64,000 nucleotides of DNA from Acanthococcus lagerstroemiae (taxonomy: Eukaryota > Arthropoda > Insecta > Hemiptera > Eriococcidae), in the NCBI GenBank assembly GCA_031841125.1, contig CM063114.1, forward strand, positions 310,001 to 374,000. Reading direction: 5' to 3'. Below, one piece after another: positions 1 through 11,480 of the stretch; the stretch's first letter is position 1; the number at the start of each line of letters is the position of its first letter. The notes below the pieces were generated by a model. The model was given only the letters and a program-made list of their open reading frames with translations. It had not been told where the DNA came from and made no database searches. A program made the position numbers and the translations under genes.

Positions 1-317
1 CGTTTACAATTGATATTCTAATTGTTTTCGTTCACATTTAATTTGTCAAATTGCGAAAATCTTTCAGATTTGATAAATCGTAACCAGTCGCCGGGCATTC
101 CTCTCCTTTCATCCGTTGATCTCCATTAGTAAGTGAGTAATGCGAACCTCGTCATACCGGGCTCTAAGAGCAACGTAAATGTTTTCCTCGTTAAAACTAG
201 TTTTATTCGATTTATTACTCGGTCCCGCGCCTTCACGCTCTTCAACTCTCGAAATAATGGTCGCCGAAGGTACTCGATCAAATATTAGTCTAATCGTTCG
301 GTTTTGTTATCGCAGAT
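1..317 (+). other. NAA40 5' leader with probable intron 129-315
   Basis: This stretch lies immediately upstream of the NAA40 start codon. A strong splice donor, GTAAGTGAGT, begins at 129. A branch-point-like CTAAT at 290-294 is followed by a pyrimidine-rich tract and the acceptor CAG ending at 315, two bases before the ATG at 318. This predicts a 187-bp intron inside the 5' UTR, with the 5' exon (about 1-128) entirely non-coding or starting outside the window. I see no clear TATA box or initiator, so the promoter is not placed. The intron call is inference from consensus signals. Confidence 0.6.
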
Positions 318-1007
318 ATGAGCAATAAGAAAGAAATCGGCCTCACTTCGAAAGAGAAACGGTTAATTCGTAAAGAACGGCAGAAGTTGGTATCCGTTGC
401 CTGGGATGTCGTTCAGAAAGCCAACCGTATTAAGAATCCGCTGGAGAAGTTCGCCGCGTTCGCTAAATTTACATGTAAAAATAACGGCTCGGTCGCTATT
501 TCATCCGAACCGGTCACCGATTTAGACGAAGATAGTGTTGATGAGATATTTTCTTTGGAACGAGGTAATATGAAAAAATTATACGAAGATTGCGAATGGG
601 GATGGCATGAGAAGAAGAAACGAGATGAAATGACGGATGACAGAGCTCGTTATCTCATAGCCAGAGGTTCGGATGGCAGCATTGTCGCATTTTCGCACTA
701 CAGGTTCGATTTAGATTTCGACATTGAAGTGTTATACTGTTACGAACTGCAGTTGAAACCTGAAATTCGCAGACAAGGATTAGGCAAATTTATGCTTCAA
801 ATATTAGAGTTGATCGCGTTTTCGAATGGTATGAAAAAGGTAATTTTAACGGTACTAAAGAACAATCCGGGTGCGATTGATTTTTTCAAATCTATGAATT
901 ACGAGGTCGACGAAACTTCGCCTATCGACGACGCCTTCGATACTTACGATTACGTGATAATGAGTAAAAAGAATAAAAAATTGCTAGCGGATGGTATACA
1001 CCAATGA
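318..1007 (+). CDS. NAA40: N-alpha-acetyltransferase 40 (NatD, histone H4/H2A N-terminal acetyltransferase)
   Basis: This encodes 229 residues, close to the 237 of human NAA40. Members of this family transfer acetyl from acetyl-CoA to the N-terminal serine of histones H4 and H2A, working alone rather than in a complex, in nucleus and cytoplasm. The N terminus (1-45) is basic and helical-looking, as in the family. The GNAT core covers about 75-215. The acetyl-CoA loop RRQGLGK sits at 151-157. The family block YCYE is at 140-143 and the EWGW motif at 93-96. MTDDRA (105-110) and FSHYRFD (125-131) are also family signatures. The ATG is chosen because it follows a splice acceptor by two bases and fits the family N terminus. 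The reading frame is a single intact exon with no damaging changes. A poly(A) signal follows 40 bp after the stop. This is the only confident host gene here. Confidence 0.95.
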   Translation: MSNKKEIGLTSKEKRLIRKERQKLVSVAWDVVQKANRIKNPLEKFAAFAKFTCKNNGSVAISSEPVTDLDEDSVDEIFSLERGNMKKLYEDCEWGWHEKKKRDEMTDDRARYLIARGSDGSIVAFSHYRFDLDFDIEVLYCYELQLKPEIRRQGLGKFMLQILELIAFSNGMKKVILTVLKNNPGAIDFFKSMNYEVDETSPIDDAFDTYDYVIMSKKNKKLLADGIHQ

Positions 1008-1046
1008 CACGTTGGTCCATTCGAAGGTTGCGAATCGAGAAAACTA

Positions 1047-1052
1047 AATAAA
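1047..1052 (+). terminator. Poly(A) signal AATAAA after NAA40
   Basis: A canonical AATAAA lies 40 bp after the NAA40 stop codon and would give a very short 3' UTR. A proximal cleavage site fits, but longer 3' UTR isoforms cannot be excluded from sequence alone. Confidence 0.55.
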
Positions 1053-4000
1053 TAGCTGAACGGAAACTTGACCTTTCACCTTGTACGACAGATATCGGAT
1101 AGTTTGGAATAAGCTTTTTGGAAAACTTGGACGAATATTTACCGATATCTCGGCATCGAATTTCTTTTCCTCCCGAGCATATTCGAGTATCCTAATAATT
1201 TTGTCAAATGGTTTAGCGGTCGGGTCTTTTATATTAGTTTTCGAATTTTTCCGCCATTTGTATGAGATCGAATCTCTCGCTGTTATGTAAGCGATCGGTT
1301 ACGGAACAGCGACTCGTAGACGAAATGTATTTTCAAGAGTCGAGCGACTTTCGACGGAGTATTTTTTCGTTATTCCGACTAAGTATTTGGTATGGTACTG
1401 TCGGTGAGTTTGAAGGCTTGAACGATTTTATTTACCGAAGTCTGAAGCGTAATATAATACTCAACCTCGATCACTGTTATCGTCCGAATAGGTCCTCCAT
1501 CATCGCCACCATATTTCTATGCCAAGTCAGTATTTGTATAACTTTTTATCGTTGTATCGTCCTCGTCAATTTTCATGAAAAGTAATTCTTAATAATAGCG
1601 GTGAGAAACAGGTACTCGTACTTCCATTTCTACGTGTAAGTGCTTGTGTCGTATCAGATTTACTTTTTTATCTTCGTATTTAGTAAAAAATTATGTATTA
1701 TTCGTCTGTTTGTAATATTTTTGCGTATTTTGTAGATAATGAAACCGTATTCGTAGCCGTAGCCGATGCGATTGCTGATTACTGTCTCGTTGTCTTATGT
1801 GACACAAATTAAACCGCAACCTGAGGGGAAGGAGGGTGTACGTAAGTCGCAGATAAATTTAGAAACAAAAAGATGGAAGAAACATACTTAACGACAAAAC
1901 ATTACCTGTAGAATGGAGAAAAAGAAAAATAGGTGAAATACGAAAATGATTTGGTGGGGAAACCAAAAGTATTGGTAGTGACCGAAATAACGAAGTTAAC
2001 GGGACAAGAATGACGAAAGTAGGCTCTACAGAAATGATGGGAAGATAGAAAAGAGAAAATTCTCGGAAATTACAGAATACGGCAGAAAATATGACAAAAC
2101 CAAACTCGAAGGTCGGAAGTGAAAAGTGACGAAACTAATAGAAAGCAGAGAAATCACAAAAAATGAAGGGAAATGTCGAAGTCAAGTGATATTTGTATGG
2201 AACTAGAACAGCGACTTTTCCCAAAAACAGTTAATTAGAAAAAGAAGAATGAAAAATGAATTATCTAAAAAATTTCACTGCACGACTCCGAGGCCCAAGA
2301 CGTATAAATAATACCAAAAATTCGACAAATTTCCCCCTAAGACAAAATATGTTGGACAGAAAGACGTATAAAACGGTGATAATTGACGAGTGCTTTTCGA
2401 AAACGCATCTCGTCCATATTTCTAAACTGTTGAGAAAGCGCAAGTATAGATCTCAATTTCAAATTTTCCCGTCGATTTTGACGAGCCTCGGCCTCAAGGT
2501 GTACATACAATTTATAAATTTAATTTCCAAAACTTAGAATATTCGCCAAAATATATGCCAGAGAAAACCTGGAAAACTGGGCTTACCTCCTTTTTGGAAC
2601 TGGAATACCATCCTCCGTTTTTCGTATCCCAAAATCGGTAATTTTTAAGGTTTCTCGCAGTTATCTTTTTCACTGGCAAATATTGCGATTACACGAAGGA
2701 AAATCATTTTATGCAACTAGACCAAGAGATATTGGTGGAAGTTCTAGTGCCTGATTCCGAACAAGCAGATAAATGTTTGTTAAACAAACAATGGACTTAT
2801 ACGTTTTGGAAAAGCATTTCTTAATTTGACCGTGGGTTTGAACCGCGAAGCGTCCAAGAGGCAGCGCTTTCTAGTGAAATAAAAATCGAATGAGAACGGT
2901 GATTAACTTTGTTAGATAACGAATGCATGCTCCTTATACTCGCGAGTTCGTAATCCCATCCACCTTGTGCGCCCACAACAACAACCCCCCCCCCTCTCCT
3001 TTAATCCACCAAAACGCGGATGTTCAAGTCCGAGGACCTCAATGAAGAAGTTGAAGGGTCAAAGGGTCATTCGTATTGTTTTTGTTATCAGAATAAAACA
3101 TATAGATACATTCGGCCTTTCATATTTTTCGGTATACGCCATTTCACAACGAGCTATCGAAATAGCTAGATACCTATTTAAAATGTATTTCGAGTGCGCC
3201 TAAGTTTAATAAATAATCGAATATATCTTATATTTTGCGGTTACACTTGTAAGACATATTTTTTTCACTCGACTTGGCAACACGTGTACGCCGCATTTCA
3301 GCAATCCTTGATGTAGCCTGATTCGCATCGAACACGAAATCCACATAACTTCGTGATTAACTTTTGCCGTAGATGTACGCGCGCGGATTTATTTTTGCAA
3401 TTAAATCGCGCTACGAATACGATTAGGTACCCTATCTCCGTTATAAATTTAGGCACTCACCAGCTGTAAGTGTGTGCCTGCGTACCTGCACGTGTAATAC
3501 TTTCAATGTTCCGACGGGATCGTTTTAAACCACATAATATATAAAGTAACAGAAACCCGTCGAGTTGTCATCTAATGCCGATGCAGGTGACGATAATGTT
3601 GGTATGTTAGTCAATGGGTGTACGAAAGTAGTCCTAATGCTGTACCTATACCTAAGTGACGCGGCGCGTCGTACCGTTGCGCTGGGTTCCTACGTGCGCT
3701 GTTTATTCGATTTTTAAGCAAAAGTCGACATTTGTATTGTTAACCACTCGTGTATACGTAGCAGCTTTACAGGAGCCAAGGTTACAGAATAATACGTACC
3801 TATGTAATTTTTCGCTTACGGCATTTAGAATGGAATAGCCTTAGTTTTCGAAGGAATGATTCCGCCTAGTTTCGTAGGGCCGAATTAACATACGCGTTAT
3901 TCGCCATTTTCCTCGCACCAGTTAACGAGTATGTATATACAGCCTATTACGTAACAAAGTATCCGTGGACATGACCTGGACCTGGCCACATGAAGCGGAA

Positions 4001-5830
4001 CCCATCGTGTCGGCCAAGTCTTCTAAAAAGTTGAATAATAGTAATAATATCAGTTGGATCAGAATGGAGGAGGGGAAGGAAAAAAAGCGTAAATGCGGCA
4101 GACTATCGTAAATTGTTCCTCATAGGTATGTACTACGAGTATTTATGCCAGCGATCGACGGATAAGCAAAAATAAGTCAAACGAGCAAGGAGAAATATTT
4201 CTTCAAATCATATAGGTACATTCGAAGCGGAATGTATAAATAAAAAATGTTCGTACCTACCTATAATGCCTATGTGGTAACAACGCCGGAGGTGTGGGTG
4301 TAGGTGAGCGTAGTGCGACGGCTGTCGATAAATGGAATTAAAAGGACGGAGCTAACGCGTAAATGACAAGGTGAACAATAAAAGATACGAACCCGTTTCA
4401 TGCCCGCGTTTAAAGTAATGACCGATCTACTTTTCTTTGTACGAGTTTTTTTTTTCCTTTTCTTTCCTTCTTTTTTTTTCGCGTTCTCTCGCTCATTCGA
4501 GATCGAAAGGGTTTACTTTGTTATAAATGAATATCGGAGAAGTAATTGTATCGCACGATTTAACGATTTAAAAACCTTAAAGCCTTGATCTTATTGGATT
4601 ACCAAATCCGTCGGTATTTACATATTTATTCGCCGCTTTAGAAAGTTTCGTGGACGATGAAAAACATTCGTGTTGAACAATTTTTTTTTTTGTATTAAAT
4701 CACTGAACTGTGTCGTCGTTAGAAATTGGTATATTGATTTGGAGCTTGCTAACTAGTGACTGGGTTCTTAGCCTACAAATCTGAACTATTAGGGTGCTGG
4801 AGTAGGTACCGTGTACTACCGGCGCAACTTGCTGCAGTATCGCTGCACTTGTGCGAAGGTGCACAATTGAGGTCGACTCACGAAATAGGTGCGAAAAAGT
4901 GTTAATGTTAATCGTAATAATACTATCCGTTGATTAGAGAGACGATGCGGCGGCTATGTTGATGAAACTTGCGAGAGCCAACTCGATGTACGCGTACACA
5001 CGAATACAGACGGTGGGTGACCTACCGATGCGTAGAGTAGAGGCGGTACGACGACCGTACTGTACACTGTGCTGCAGCTTGTACGTAAATCGTAGTCTGG
5101 TATGAAAGTTTTAACTCGAAATTGGAGAGTGGAGTACGATTATACTTACTCGCCGAGTGTGCTCGCACGTTACTGTGCTCCGTGCTGCACAGTTCCGGGT
5201 AATTTTTCGTGAGAACAAAGCGTATACGTAGGTCTTCGATATACGCGTAATACGGCCAGTTTTATCGCTTATTACGGACGCAATTAAAATGAAAACGCGA
5301 AAATTATTTACGCGGATTGCGAGTACGGTAATTAATGAAATGCCGTGCATAACGCAGACATACGGCTCGTACCGAACACCGTGGGACCCGTGCTGAAAAT
5401 TATCTTACCTGCGTACATACTTACGCTGCTAGACGCCTCTGTATCGGTAATGCCTATAGCTTATTGTGAATAGTATGTAACTATGTACCGAGGTTCCTAA
5501 AAACTCGCATTTTTTTCTGCATAGTAAATTCTATTTTATCCGTTTTGAACAACCGAATTAGTACCAGGACTAATGATGACTTCCGTTATAAATCTGTAAT
5601 TCCTTTTTCTCTGATGAGGTCTCGACAACCAGTTATAACAACTTCGTGGTTTCAAGTCCATATTCCCCCCTCCCTCTCGTTCGCACGTTTTCCGACGATC
5701 ACATCGTGATAGATTAGTTGAAAAATAATGTCGAACAGAAGAATCTCGTCGACATAATATATAATGTACCTACTCGTGGACGAATTTCTTTTCAACATTA
5801 CACGATGTACTTGTCGACATTACTTTTCAA
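1053..5830. other. Gene-poor region downstream of NAA40
   Basis: I find no conserved reading frame here. The open stretches are below 110 codons and lack recognisable motifs or consistent splice signals. The sequence contains a C run near 2983-2994, several T runs (near 4446 and 4680) and scattered GTAC-rich patches. Part of it may be NAA40 3' UTR or introns of an unseen gene. Confidence 0.5.
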
Positions 5831-5876
5831 CAAATCCATCTCGATATGTATAAACAAGAAAGGAGAGATGGATTTG
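5831..5876. repeat. Perfect 12-bp stem inverted repeat
   Basis: CAAATCCATCTC at 5831-5842 is followed after 22 bases by its exact complement GAGATGGATTTG at 5865-5876. It could form a hairpin in RNA or mark a small foldback remnant. No gene context supports a function. Confidence 0.6.
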
Positions 5877-7110
5877 AAACCATAAAGTTCTTATATTACT
5901 AGTTGTTGAGACTTCCTGGGAAAAAGAAGAATTATAACCGAAGCCGTCATTATTAATTCTGGTGCCAATTTGGTTGATAAAAACAGGTAAAATGGACGTT
6001 GACTGTGCAGGGGAAAAAAAGAGTTCGTACCTCAGTACATACGTCTATACTACTAGTATTTATGCTTGTGTGCACTCATCATAGAGGTACCAACCAGAAC
6101 GGTACTCTAATCAACTTGGAGTTAAATAGTATAGATAGCACCCGAATAAGCGAATGTCATTAGGTTTATTTCGAGTCTTTCTTTTCAGGATCTAGATGTA
6201 AGGACGCGGCGGTCACGTTGACAAGAAAGTGAAATACGAGTATGTCAGTTAACGAAAATTGTATTATCGCTGGGTACATTTTCTTTGTAACGATGTAAGC
6301 TTTAATCAATAAACAACTAGGTATCGCGACGCAATTCTACCGTCTGTAGTGAGGAACGCCGTAAACAAGAGGGCAGTTCTCTAAAAACATCGCAGAGCCG
6401 TCGAACAGTTCCAAGTATTCGCAGATCAAGCGTTTTGCACTTCTAAAAACTGATGGTCTTTGAAATTGCAATGTACATTCGTATATCTGTTGCACCCACG
6501 ACCCACCTATCGTCTTGTATGATCGTGTAAATATAGTATACAAAATTTGATTAAGAAATACGTATAATTATGCCGGAATTTTCGAAGACCCGATTAAAGT
6601 AGAAAGTTGGTAAAAATAATTGCCTTTCCGCGTGCGTGTCACTTTTCCACGCACCAGTATTTATATTAGGTAATTCGACTCGGATCCACCAAATACGAGC
6701 TTGTGTAGTTATAAAATTAATTACTTTTATTTCGAACCTGAGGCAAGAACTCAGGTCTGAGAAATAGCTGAGAAAATCGGGCATACTGCGCGATAGCAAC
6801 ATTTATTCACAAATGGGTGGACCTGTCCGTTTTTACTCTCGTTTATCCCCGTTCAATTTCTTGCTTACCTACCGAATAACCCGAGTAAAGTTGAAAAATT
6901 TTGAAAACCTTTTTTTTTTTTTTTTTTTTTTCCAACTCATTTATTCATTTTATTTAGGTACCTAGTTTAACTATTTAACGATGCGGTACACACTTTCGAG
7001 TTTTTAACGTCGACATTTTCATTTTTATATTTCTCTTACCCACCTAATTTACTCGGTAGGTGGGTTTTAATACAGAAGGCTACCGAAAAGTAATGCCTCC
7101 AACCTTTATA
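5877..7110. other. No gene seen; contains a long T run
   Basis: No coding sequence is supported. An uninterrupted T run of about 22 lies at 6910-6931 and may be the tail of a retroposed sequence on the minus strand, although I see no element body next to it. Confidence 0.45.
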
Positions 7111-7367
7111 TGGACGTCGTTCTACAAAAGGGAACCAACTAACATTTGTAAACAAAATGAGTTATTAGTATTGTTGGAAAAGAGCGTAAACGTAGAATTT
7201 TTCAAAATGGGGATTGGGCCCCCTATTCAAAAATGTGTACTCACATTGAAAAAAGCTTATCAGTAAACGCAATGCCATACAGTTTCTACATGGCTCTTGA
7301 ACTTCGAATCACGTGTTCTCAAAAAGCGGATTTTGCTAGTTGGTTCCCTTTTGCTGAACAGCGTCCA
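7111..7367. mobile_element. Short TIR element (family 1), full copy
   Basis: This 257-bp element starts TGGACG and ends CGTCCA. The inner terminal repeats AAAGGGAACCAACTA (left) and TAGTTGGTTCCCTTT (right) are complementary. Other copies lie at 16189-16443, 20399-20649, 51688-51915 and 55389-55616, with a fragment at 58943-58999, so it is dispersed. Its interior has few stops and gives short reading frames repeated between copies, but these read through terminal repeats and are not genes. No target-site duplication is clear, so the superfamily is not assigned. Confidence 0.75.
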
Positions 7368-7449
7368 TATGTAACTCTGGAACAAGGGGAATGAATCGCT
7401 GAGCGATGCGGCATCGTGTGCCGCGTTGAATTTTGTACCTTCTTCGCTG

Positions 7450-7866
7450 CTCTCTCGCCCCCCCCCCCTAGGTTCGACATCAGACGGGACAGCTGTCCGG
7501 CTACTCGATCCGCCTTCTCAGCTGCCCGTCAAAAGTGCTCTCGAACTTCCCGTCGAACCACAGCCCCAGGTACTTCAGGGCTGTACAGAGCCCAATCTGC
7601 ACACCTTTTAGGACGAAGGTGGGTGGGCTGTACTTGCGTCGCGTCGTAAACAAAACCGCTTCTGTCTTTTGTACCGCTAGCCGACTCGATCCAGTGGGTC
7701 AGCATCTTTAATGCCTGGTTCACTCGTCGCGTGATCTCTGTTGTCGTCTCGGCCTGGCTCACCACCAGCATGTCGTCAGCGTAGCAGATGAGCTTTATGC
7801 CTGGTGGTAGTGCCAGCCTCAGCATCCCGTGGAAGGCGACGTTACAGGGTAGGTCCGAGTACTGAT
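7450..7866 (-). pseudogene. Reverse transcriptase fragment, R1-like non-LTR retrotransposon
   Basis: On the minus strand the sequence encodes the end of the reverse transcriptase palm: ALPPGIKLICYADDMLVV, with the catalytic YADD, followed by a helix-rich stretch ending WIESA (about 7529-7825). After WIESA the homologous frame is lost, and the thumb continues in another frame (QIGLCTAL-like and KYLGLWFDG-like codons near 7560-7610), so there is at least one frameshift. Another shift lies just upstream, near 7840, where the SVLGPTL motif is out of frame. The fragment lacks endonuclease, most of the RT fingers and any 3' end. It is separate from the next relic, because each has its own YADD box. 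Clade assignment (R1-like) rests on the motif wording only. Confidence 0.75.
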
Positions 7867-8330
7867 GTACGACGAGCCTGCATAATTAGGGATATTTGTG
7901 ATTCAGGTAATTAAATCTTTCAATAATACGTTTATTAACATAAAAAAACAACAAAAAACAAATTAAAGTCTTTAAAGGTGAGAACAAGGATCAAGGTACA
8001 TACACTTGAAACTTGAAACCTACTTGAAAAGAAATTGCAACATTTTCTCTTGCTACCTCATCGAAAAATTCTGCGGGCGCCCATGCTTCGTCTTACTATC
8101 TGATCAAAATTTTGGGTGCCAAAAGTAAACTTCGACGAATAGTCTCGATGTCCTCTTATATGTCTCAATTCTCGAACTTCCAGAATAAATACAATACCGT
8201 ACTTATACTCGGACGCGAAATATTCGACCTTACATATGTGTACATACATATGTGTGTGAGGTGGCGCTGTATGCGCCGAGCGCTCAGACTTTGCAGTCCA
8301 TTGCACTATTCCTCAAGTTGCTGTTAAGGA
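7867..8330. other. Spacer between two retrotransposon relics
   Basis: No coding sequence is recognised. It contains a short ACATATGTG-rich palindromic patch near 8232-8256. It could be diverged retrotransposon 3' sequence or host DNA. Confidence 0.35.
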
Positions 8331-10038
8331 TCAGCTCAGTAGCCTCACTTTTATAGCCAAAGTGAGGATTTTACTGAGCTCTATCCCTTTGACTTCACTG
8401 GGTGCTGGATACTCTAGCCCCAATGCTTCGCGTCTTGTCCCGGCTATTGCTGGGCATTGTCATATGATATGAATCGAGGTTTCTTCCTCTTCTCCACGGT
8501 ACCTACAGGAGCCGCTTCTTACCACTCCTATTTTATACCACATGTGTTTTGTGGCCCCATGACCGGTTATTAGTCCGACCATGAACCTTGCATGTTTCCT
8601 GTCAAGCCCTAATAGGAACGTGGCGTACTTACTGGGGGTGTCCCCTATCAGTATTTTGCTGACGTTCATGCCACTGGCCAACCGCCTGTGCATTTCAGTC
8701 TGCTTACTTATCCAAGCCTTTACTTTGGATTTTATGACGCTGTATGCTACAGCAAGACACGGCCTGGGTGTTGCCGGTTCCTTTTTATGCCCTCCTTCAC
8801 TACCTTGCTAGCGATCATGTTCCCTTATATGCCGCAATGTCCCGGTGCCTATAGTATGGTGACCCGGTTCTCCTGAGCAAGGGTGTATAGTTTGTTAACA
8901 CACTCCGCCACTACCCGGGATGTAGTTTGGTGTGACGATAGTGCCTTAGTGATCACTTAGTGATAGCCGATTGACTGTCTATACAGATATAGATCTGCTT
9001 ATTAACAAAGCCCTTCTGCTGGCTTCTATCAATGGCCGCCGTGATTGCCATTATCTCTGCTTGGAGGATAGTGACGCCCTCGCCCAGTGCCACTGAATAG
9101 TTGTCAGCGCCTTTTGCATTCGTGATTCCGATTCCTACACTCTGGTCATTCTCAGAGGCATCTGGAAACCACACATTCTCCTCTTTTCCTAGAATGCTTG
9201 GCCACCTCTTTTCCCAAGCCTCCCGTGTGGGTATTAGCGCACGGTATGGCTTGTCAAAGAAGTGTTCCATCGCAATTCTATCCTTTTATCCTTTGGCATC
9301 CCAAAGCATTTGTGTATCGTCCCCGCCATCTCCCATATCCTTCTGTGGCCTGCTTTATGGGCCTGAAGGTTTGGTTGACCCAGACGATAAGCCCCCATTA
9401 TCGCAGCTGCTTCTATAGCAGTTTGAAGTGGTGGCAAGTTTAGGAGCCTTTCAAGTGCCTTTGTCGGCACCGTACCCATTGCCCCCGTTGTCATCACGCA
9501 CGCAAACCCTTGCAGGTGATCTAGTTCCTCTCTGACTTTGGCCAGGTGGACCCGGCCCCACCACACAATGACCGCATATGTGATTCTGGGACGCATTACA
9601 CCGGTATATATCCAGTGCATCATTTTGGGAGAGAGTCCCCAGGTCCTGCCGACATAGGTGCGGCAAGCCCAAAGAGCCTCAATCCCTTTTCTTATTTTAT
9701 CTGGGACGTGATCCCTCCAGGAGAGTTTTTCGTGAAGATATACTCCTAAGTACTTCACCTTTCCTGTGAGGGCTAAAGGTCTTCCTTTGTATTGCACCTT
9801 GATCAACTCCTTGCCTTTCCTTTTACGGGTGAAAAGAGTGATGTCCGTTTTGTCCGGGTTTTTCGATCACTTTTCCACACATCGAATCCCTCACTGCGTT
9901 AACTTCGTGATGGTTCCCGGAAATTCGCCGATTACCACCACAGCCAAATCATCAGCGTAGCCCTGTGCGACTGTGTGTATATTTTTGACCATTTAACTCC
10001 TCCAGCAAACTGTCCACGACCAAAATGCTGCCCTAACT
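8331..10038 (-). pseudogene. Non-LTR retrotransposon relic: RT palm/thumb plus RNase H
   Basis: Read on the minus strand, the relic starts near 10038 with an RT palm piece (VVDSLLEELNG), reaches the catalytic GYADDLAVV near 9950, and continues through the thumb and connection (KVKYLGVYL..., about 9806-9270). An RNase H-like domain follows (VWFPDASEN near 9155, then QAEIMAI and CIDSQSAI to 8953). It ends in the Cys-rich tail CRYRGEEEETSIHI near 8465 and a terminal stop at 8331-8333. RNase H after RT places it with the I/LOA-type lineages. It is dead: there are frameshifts near 9265 and at a short duplicated ATCACTAAG near 8945, and premature stops at a Trp codon near 8860, about 30 bases further on, and at a Cys-codon position near 8460. 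The 5' part (endonuclease, ORF1) is absent. Confidence 0.85.
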
Positions 10039-10077
10039 GATATTATTTAAAAATTAATTTTATTAATTAAAAATATA

Positions 10078-10221
10078 AAGTCTGGTCCAGTTAAGAAACA
10101 TAACTGGCTACCTCCAATAAACATCGATATATGGGTATTTTGAAGTTGGAGGGGAAAGACGGGTTCGAGAACACGTTATCAGCGCCGTGAAAAAATCGTA
10201 TTTCTTAACTGGACCAGACTT
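10078..10221. mobile_element. 144-bp MITE (family 2) with 20-bp terminal inverted repeats
   Basis: The ends AAGTCTGGTCCAGTTAAGAA and TTCTTAACTGGACCAGACTT are exact reverse complements. The interior holds no coding sequence. Related copies at 14464-14604 (inverted, decayed) and 14662-14810 share the internal CCGTGAAAAAAT and GGGGAAGGAC-like blocks. No convincing target duplication is seen, so the superfamily is open. Confidence 0.85.
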
Positions 10222-10401
10222 AATGATTAATAATAAAAAAATATAAATAATAATTAAAATTGAATTGATTAAATTAAAAGGAAATTCTATAATTTTTGTT
10301 CCTAAATAGAGATAACAATGTTTAAAAAAAGTCATAGATTAATTTTTATTAAAGGAATAAATTTATTTGATTGCAGTTTATTATTTGAGGAGTTATCTGT
10401 C

Positions 10402-10433
10402 AAAAGGGCCCCTGTCAAGCAGGGGCCCTTTTT
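10402..10433. repeat. Strong GC hairpin inside the left terminus
   Basis: AAAAGGGCCCCTG and CAGGGGCCCTTTT are perfect complements around a 5-base loop. A related GGGCCCCTGTCA half-site recurs at 11229-11240 within the same element, so this may be a subterminal motif of the transposon. It resembles a bacterial terminator only by chance. Confidence 0.7.
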
Positions 10434-10501
10434 GCGGAGATACTGATTTTCGAATTCTACGTGTCCTACATGGTTAGAAAACCCCCGCTCTATGTACCAA
10501 C

Positions 10502-10787
10502 CAGAGCAGTGCACGATACGAGTATATATTATACTCATGTGGTATTCGGTATCGTATCGCTTAAAACGATACCGAATAGTATCGGTCGATACCGAGTATA
10601 CTCGGTATTGTAGCGACAGGTAGTCGTTTTCGTGATATGGTATCAACGATAAGAAGTATCACTGATAAAGCATCACTACTGCAACTCGGTATCCTATTGG
10701 TGAAACCAACTACCGAGTACGTAATCGGTAGTCGCTCTGCTACGATACGATACCCGAGTACCGATATCGGTATCGTGCACTGCTCTG
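10502..10787. mobile_element. 286-bp hAT-type MITE with 8-bp target duplication
   Basis: The termini CAGAGCAGTGCACGATAC and GTATCGTGCACTGCTCTG are exact 18-bp inverted repeats. They are flanked by the identical 8-mer GTACCAAC at 10494-10501 and 10788-10795. An 8-bp duplication plus a CAGAG start is the hAT signature. The interior is rich in GGTATCG-type units on both strands and codes for nothing. Confidence 0.92.
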
Positions 10788-11480
10788 GTACCAACACATG
10801 ATATTCAGCGAAATTGGCGCCAATAAATGATTACAAACGCATTGTAGTAACATGGATTTCTATGCTGAAATGTGTACAAACTCGTCATATTGTCAATGAA
10901 ACCAAGCATACATTACATTATATCACAGTGTGAAAAGCAAGTAACTCCATCCGCGATAATACACCTCAGAAATCACACATTTTGGTTGCGTTATGAGTAA
11001 GGAGAGACATCTTTGCAACTACATTAGCTTCAATCAGGAGAATTGACAATAACTCATCATACAGCAAGTTAGGAATTGTATATTTTGTTTCCCAAGTTGT
11101 ATTAATGTATGGAAACAAGCAAAGTAGATGAGTAAATGCATAAAATTCACCAATATTATCATAGGAAAACAGCTACTGATGAATCACTACAAGTCCCACC
11201 ATGCTAATTTTCCCATATCGCTCTAAGAAGGGCCCCTGTCATGTTCCTTTTTTCTTAATTCGTCCGCGTTTGTTTCTGAACGAACTAAACAATTAAATCA
11301 GTCATTTCTATTGATGGAATCACTGTGAACACTTTTTATAATGACATATTTTTCAGTTAAATCAGTCCGTAAGGAGAGTATTTCAGCTTGAAAACTTTGA
11401 AGTTGTTTTTCTCAAAATAATAATTGCTGACAGGAGCCCTTTTGACAGATAACTTCCTCATTTAAAAATACAGGTATAAA

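Larger units (their letters stand above)
10381..11464. mobile_element. About 1.08-kb non-autonomous TIR element, host of a nested hAT MITE
   Basis: The left end GAGGAGTTATCTGTCAAAAG (10387 on) and the right end, whose complement reads GAGGAAGTTATCTGTCAAAA (from 11460 down), are matching inverted termini of about 35 bp that continue into GGGCYCCTGTCA. No open frame of interest lies between them. A 286-bp hAT-type MITE with its own target duplication is inserted at 10502-10787. The target duplication of the outer element is not clear. The family is unrecognised. Confidence 0.65.

Noticed and set aside
1081..2540. Several 60-107-codon frames downstream of NAA40
   Set aside because: They start at non-ATG codons or lack motifs, overlap frames on the other strand, and have no splice or family support.
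7416..7649. Plus-strand frames over the RT fragment
   Set aside because: They are the antisense of the minus-strand reverse transcriptase relic.
9101..9443. Plus-strand frames over the RNase H region
   Set aside because: Antisense shadows of the retrotransposon relic at 8331-10038.
10402..10433. Rho-independent-type terminator
   Set aside because: The hairpin plus T run lies in a eukaryotic transposon end; no bacterial gene is near.
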